Shown: in pieces, positions 62,170 through 64,000 of the stretch
Numbering within the stretch: position 1 is the stretch's first letter
How the letters are laid out: the number at the start of each line of letters is the position of its first letter
Source: Actinacidiphila sp. DG2A-62
GTDB taxonomy: Bacteria > Actinomycetota > Actinomycetes > Streptomycetales > Streptomycetaceae
Assembly (NCBI RefSeq): GCF_035825295.1
Contig: NZ_JAYMGI010000002.1
Span: forward strand, 6,067,501 to 6,131,500
Direction: 5' to 3'
Length of the DNA stretch: 64,000 nucleotides
Translations under genes and position numbers: made by a program
Notes under the pieces: model-generated
What the model saw: only the letters and a program-made list of their open reading frames with translations
What the model was told of the DNA's origin: nothing
The model's database searches: none

Positions 62170-63148
62170 GATGGGACGCGTGCCGCTCGGTCAGCGCCTC
62201 CAGCAGGAGCGCTTCGTCCACGGTGTCCTGCCCGGCGAGAATGGCGCGTTTGGCTGCAGATTCGGCGGCCTTGACCAGCTCGGCATGACTCAGCCCGGAT
62301 GCACTTTCTGTCACAGCGTCCCACCGTAGTGTGCCGGTCTCCATTCCGGCCAGCCGTCTGCGCATAACGTGCACCGCTTGTTCCGGCGTGGGGGGACCGT
62401 AGGTGGCGATCATGTCGAAGCGGCGGAACAGCGCCCGATCCAAGAGCTGGTGATGATTGGTACCGGCCACGACCAGGCTTTCGGATGGGGCCTCGTCGAG
62501 GAACAGCAGGAATGAGTTCAAAATCCGGCGGGCCTCACCGACATCGTTGCCCGCAGTTCGCTCGGCCCCCAGGGCATCAAACTCATCGAACAGATACACG
62601 GCCCTCGTCTGGGCGACGGCGTCGAAGACCAGGCGCAGTTTCGTTGCCGTCTCACCCATGAACCGGCTGATCAGCCCGTCCAGGCGGATGGTGAACAACG
62701 GCAGCTTCAGCTCACCGGCCAGTGCCGCGGCGGTCATGCTCTTGCCGGTGCCCGGGGGGCCCGACAGCAGGATGCGATGAACAGGGGTGAAACCGAACCG
62801 CTCCAGCCGGGCACGCTGCCGCTGCTCGTGCAGCACCCGATCCAGGGATGCGCGCAGCTCGCTATCCAGCGTCATGTCATCCAGCCGCGCGTCCGGATAC
62901 CCGGCTGTCAGCAGATTGGACAGCTCACCGCGCGGCTGGACCACGGGCGTCGCGCCCCGGCCAGCGCCCCCGCGGCTCTGGTTCTGACGCGCTGCCTCGA
63001 CCAGCTCACGCAGCTCCACGGCGAACTTGCCCTGCCCCTGACGGGCGGACTTCGCCGCCACTTGCAGGGCCACGTTGTAGAAGCGATCGTCGTCGGCCTC
63101 GGCGTGGGCACTCACCAGAGCCTTCAGGTGCTCGGCGTTCGCTGTCAT
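62162..63148 (-). CDS. ietA: AAA ATPase, IetA-like
   Basis: 328 residues from ATG 63148. N-terminal helical region HLKALVSAHAEADDDRFYNV (1-110), then Walker A SGPPGTGKSMTA (130-137), Walker B AVYLFDEFDALG (183-190), sensor 1 VVAGTNHHQLLD and arginine finger DRALFRRFD. Classic AAA of the FtsH/spastin-like branch with a C-terminal small domain. Together with the following S8 peptidase it forms the IetAS pair. First gene of a five-gene operon whose members overlap or nearly overlap; the promoter should lie in the 365-bp gap upstream. Confidence 0.85.
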   Translation of the reverse strand: MTANAEHLKALVSAHAEADDDRFYNVALQVAAKSARQGQGKFAVELRELVEAARQNQSRGGAGRGATPVVQPRGELSNLLTAGYPDARLDDMTLDSELRASLDRVLHEQRQRARLERFGFTPVHRILLSGPPGTGKSMTAAALAGELKLPLFTIRLDGLISRFMGETATKLRLVFDAVAQTRAVYLFDEFDALGAERTAGNDVGEARRILNSFLLFLDEAPSESLVVAGTNHHQLLDRALFRRFDMIATYGPPTPEQAVHVMRRRLAGMETGTLRWDAVTESASGLSHAELVKAAESAAKRAILAGQDTVDEALLLEALTERHASHHA

Positions 63149-63513
63149 AGGCCTGTCACCCTTCCGCGGCTCGCTGTCGAAATGTCGCCCTACTGGGATT
63201 CCTACCCGGGATCCCGAGGGAACCCCGTCCGCATCGTACGGCCCGCCGCTCTGTGCCGCCGCCCGTACGCGAGCAGCCCGAGAGGTCGCGGCGCCTACGC
63301 GCACAGTGCCGGAAGGCTGCGATCTTGGTCGGATTGCAACGCTCGTGAGGGACCAGGCGGCTCATCGCGTGCGCTCTGGAACGCTGCGCCGACGGTGACG
63401 ATCCGCGTGGTTGCGGTTGCAGGCCAGCCAGCTCTGCGGGGTAAACCCCACGGTGCGCAGGAAGGCTCGCCGCCGGGTGTCCTGTGACCACAGAACGCCG
63501 GTGTCACCACTTG
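63149..63513. other. Intergenic region upstream of the IetAS operon
   Basis: About 365 bp without a supported gene; the only long minus frame is Arg/Pro/Ser-rich with no motif. It must hold the promoter of the operon. No clear -10/-35 or palindrome could be fixed. Confidence 0.4.
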
Positions 63514-64000
63514 CTAACGATCGGTAGCAGTCTGCTCGCTGCTGGCTACAGCACGCGCTACGCCGCGGCGATGGGCGACTGCTATCGGTGCGGTGACGGT
63601 GACAGAGGAATTGTCACCCGTGGTGATGTTGATGTTCTGTACGGCTTGTGCGACCTGGTCGGGTGTCGGGTCCTTCTGGCCGTGTGGCATAGCTGCCCGG
63701 AGCTCGCCGACCAGTTGGACGAGTCGGGTCCGCACCTGGTCCAGGATGCCTTCCAGGGCTGAGGGGTCCACCGTCCAGTACAGCCTGAGCACCTGCCGGT
63801 GGGAGTTCTGGCTCATGAGCACGGCGAGTTCGGCAGCCATGGGCGGGGCGATCCGCACGCTGTCGCCTGGTTGTCCGGCGATCAGCGACTCGATCTGGCC
63901 GATGCTCTTCCCGAACCGGATCCCGTCGCCCAGGCTGTCGCGGGCGAAGTCGGGGAGGTCGAAGGAGCTAACCGGTTGTTCCCGGAACTTGAATCTGGCG
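63514..64000 (-). CDS. AbiTii-domain protein, C-terminal part, cut by window edge
   Basis: The frame is open from beyond 64000 to the stop at 63514. Visible blocks: EQPVSSFDLPDFARDSLGDG, IRFGKSIGQIESLIAGQPGD, VRIAPPMAAELAVLMSQNSH and VLRLYWTVDPSALEGILDQV, then AVQNINITTGDNSSVTVTAP. These match the AbiTii domain of abortive-infection proteins, whose N-terminus is outside the window. Same strand as the IetAS operon, 365 bp upstream. Supports a defence island. Confidence 0.72.
   Translation of the reverse strand, partial: ARFKFREQPVSSFDLPDFARDSLGDGIRFGKSIGQIESLIAGQPGDSVRIAPPMAAELAVLMSQNSHRQVLRLYWTVDPSALEGILDQVRTRLVQLVGELRAAMPHGQKDPTPDQVAQAVQNINITTGDNSSVTVTAPIAVAHRRGVARAVASSEQTATDR

Noticed and set aside
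50714..64000. Prophage
   Set aside because: No structural, lysis or packaging genes are seen; the cargo is defence and toxin genes with an integrase.

Overview
The window comes from a high-GC actinomycete, most likely Streptomyces or a close relative. Codon third positions are nearly all G or C. There are several LacI, TetR, MarR and HxlR regulators, large secreted carbohydrate-active enzymes, an Scr1/DUF5753 regulator with a DUF6879 partner, and many IS and integrase relics typical of a chromosome arm. Two genes are cut by the edges: an AAA-ATPase regulator at the left and an AbiTii-type protein at the right.

Layout. 0-5 kb: GH43 beta-xylosidase divergent from a LacI repressor, then a DUF4032 kinase-like gene. 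5.2-13.8 kb: an oxidation cassette (GMC oxidoreductase, SgcJ/EcaC protein, MonCI-like flavin monooxygenase, small barrel protein, epoxide hydrolase) with an HxlR regulator, a DHA2 exporter and a DJ-1/PfpI protein. 14-18 kb: two minus-strand operons sharing an upstream 22-bp element: a 48-aa Cys-containing peptide, a radical SAM enzyme and a GNAT; and a small protein, DUF6879 and an XRE-DUF5753 regulator. 18-35.5 kb: cupin dioxygenase, LacI, secreted PA14-GH2 enzyme, DUF488, regulator/acetyltransferase and regulator/SDR/exporter pairs, a secreted GH65 enzyme with F5/8 and ricin-like modules, and a quinone oxidoreductase. 36-41.8 kb: decayed transposases, a replication-relaxation relic, a kelch protein and a broken PEBP gene. 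41.8-49.6 kb: cupin-like gene, isochorismatase-type hydrolase, MarR, an ABC exporter (one ATPase, two permeases) and a divergent two-component system.

At 50.7 kb the displaced 3' part of a tRNA-Arg(CCG), with its terminator still on the left, marks the left end of an integrated island that runs out of the window. It carries an integrase duplication, a head-to-head broken LamG/RHS locus that still encodes a Hint-containing polymorphic toxin plus immunity gene, a tyrosine integrase, and a five-gene overlapping operon. That operon is an IetAS-like AAA ATPase and subtilase pair followed by an ATP-grasp ligase, a three-helix membrane protein and a small peptide. An AbiTii gene lies upstream of it. 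This defence/conflict island and the 14-18 kb peptide/radical SAM locus are the best candidates for undescribed biology.

Data quality matters here. Four genes (GMC, SDR, GH65, RHS) are frameshifted in the same way: one G is missing from a G-run abutting a GCCGGC palindrome. This looks like a systematic (possibly methylation-linked) consensus error rather than four mutations. The PEBP gene and the 36-41 kb IS relics are truly decayed.
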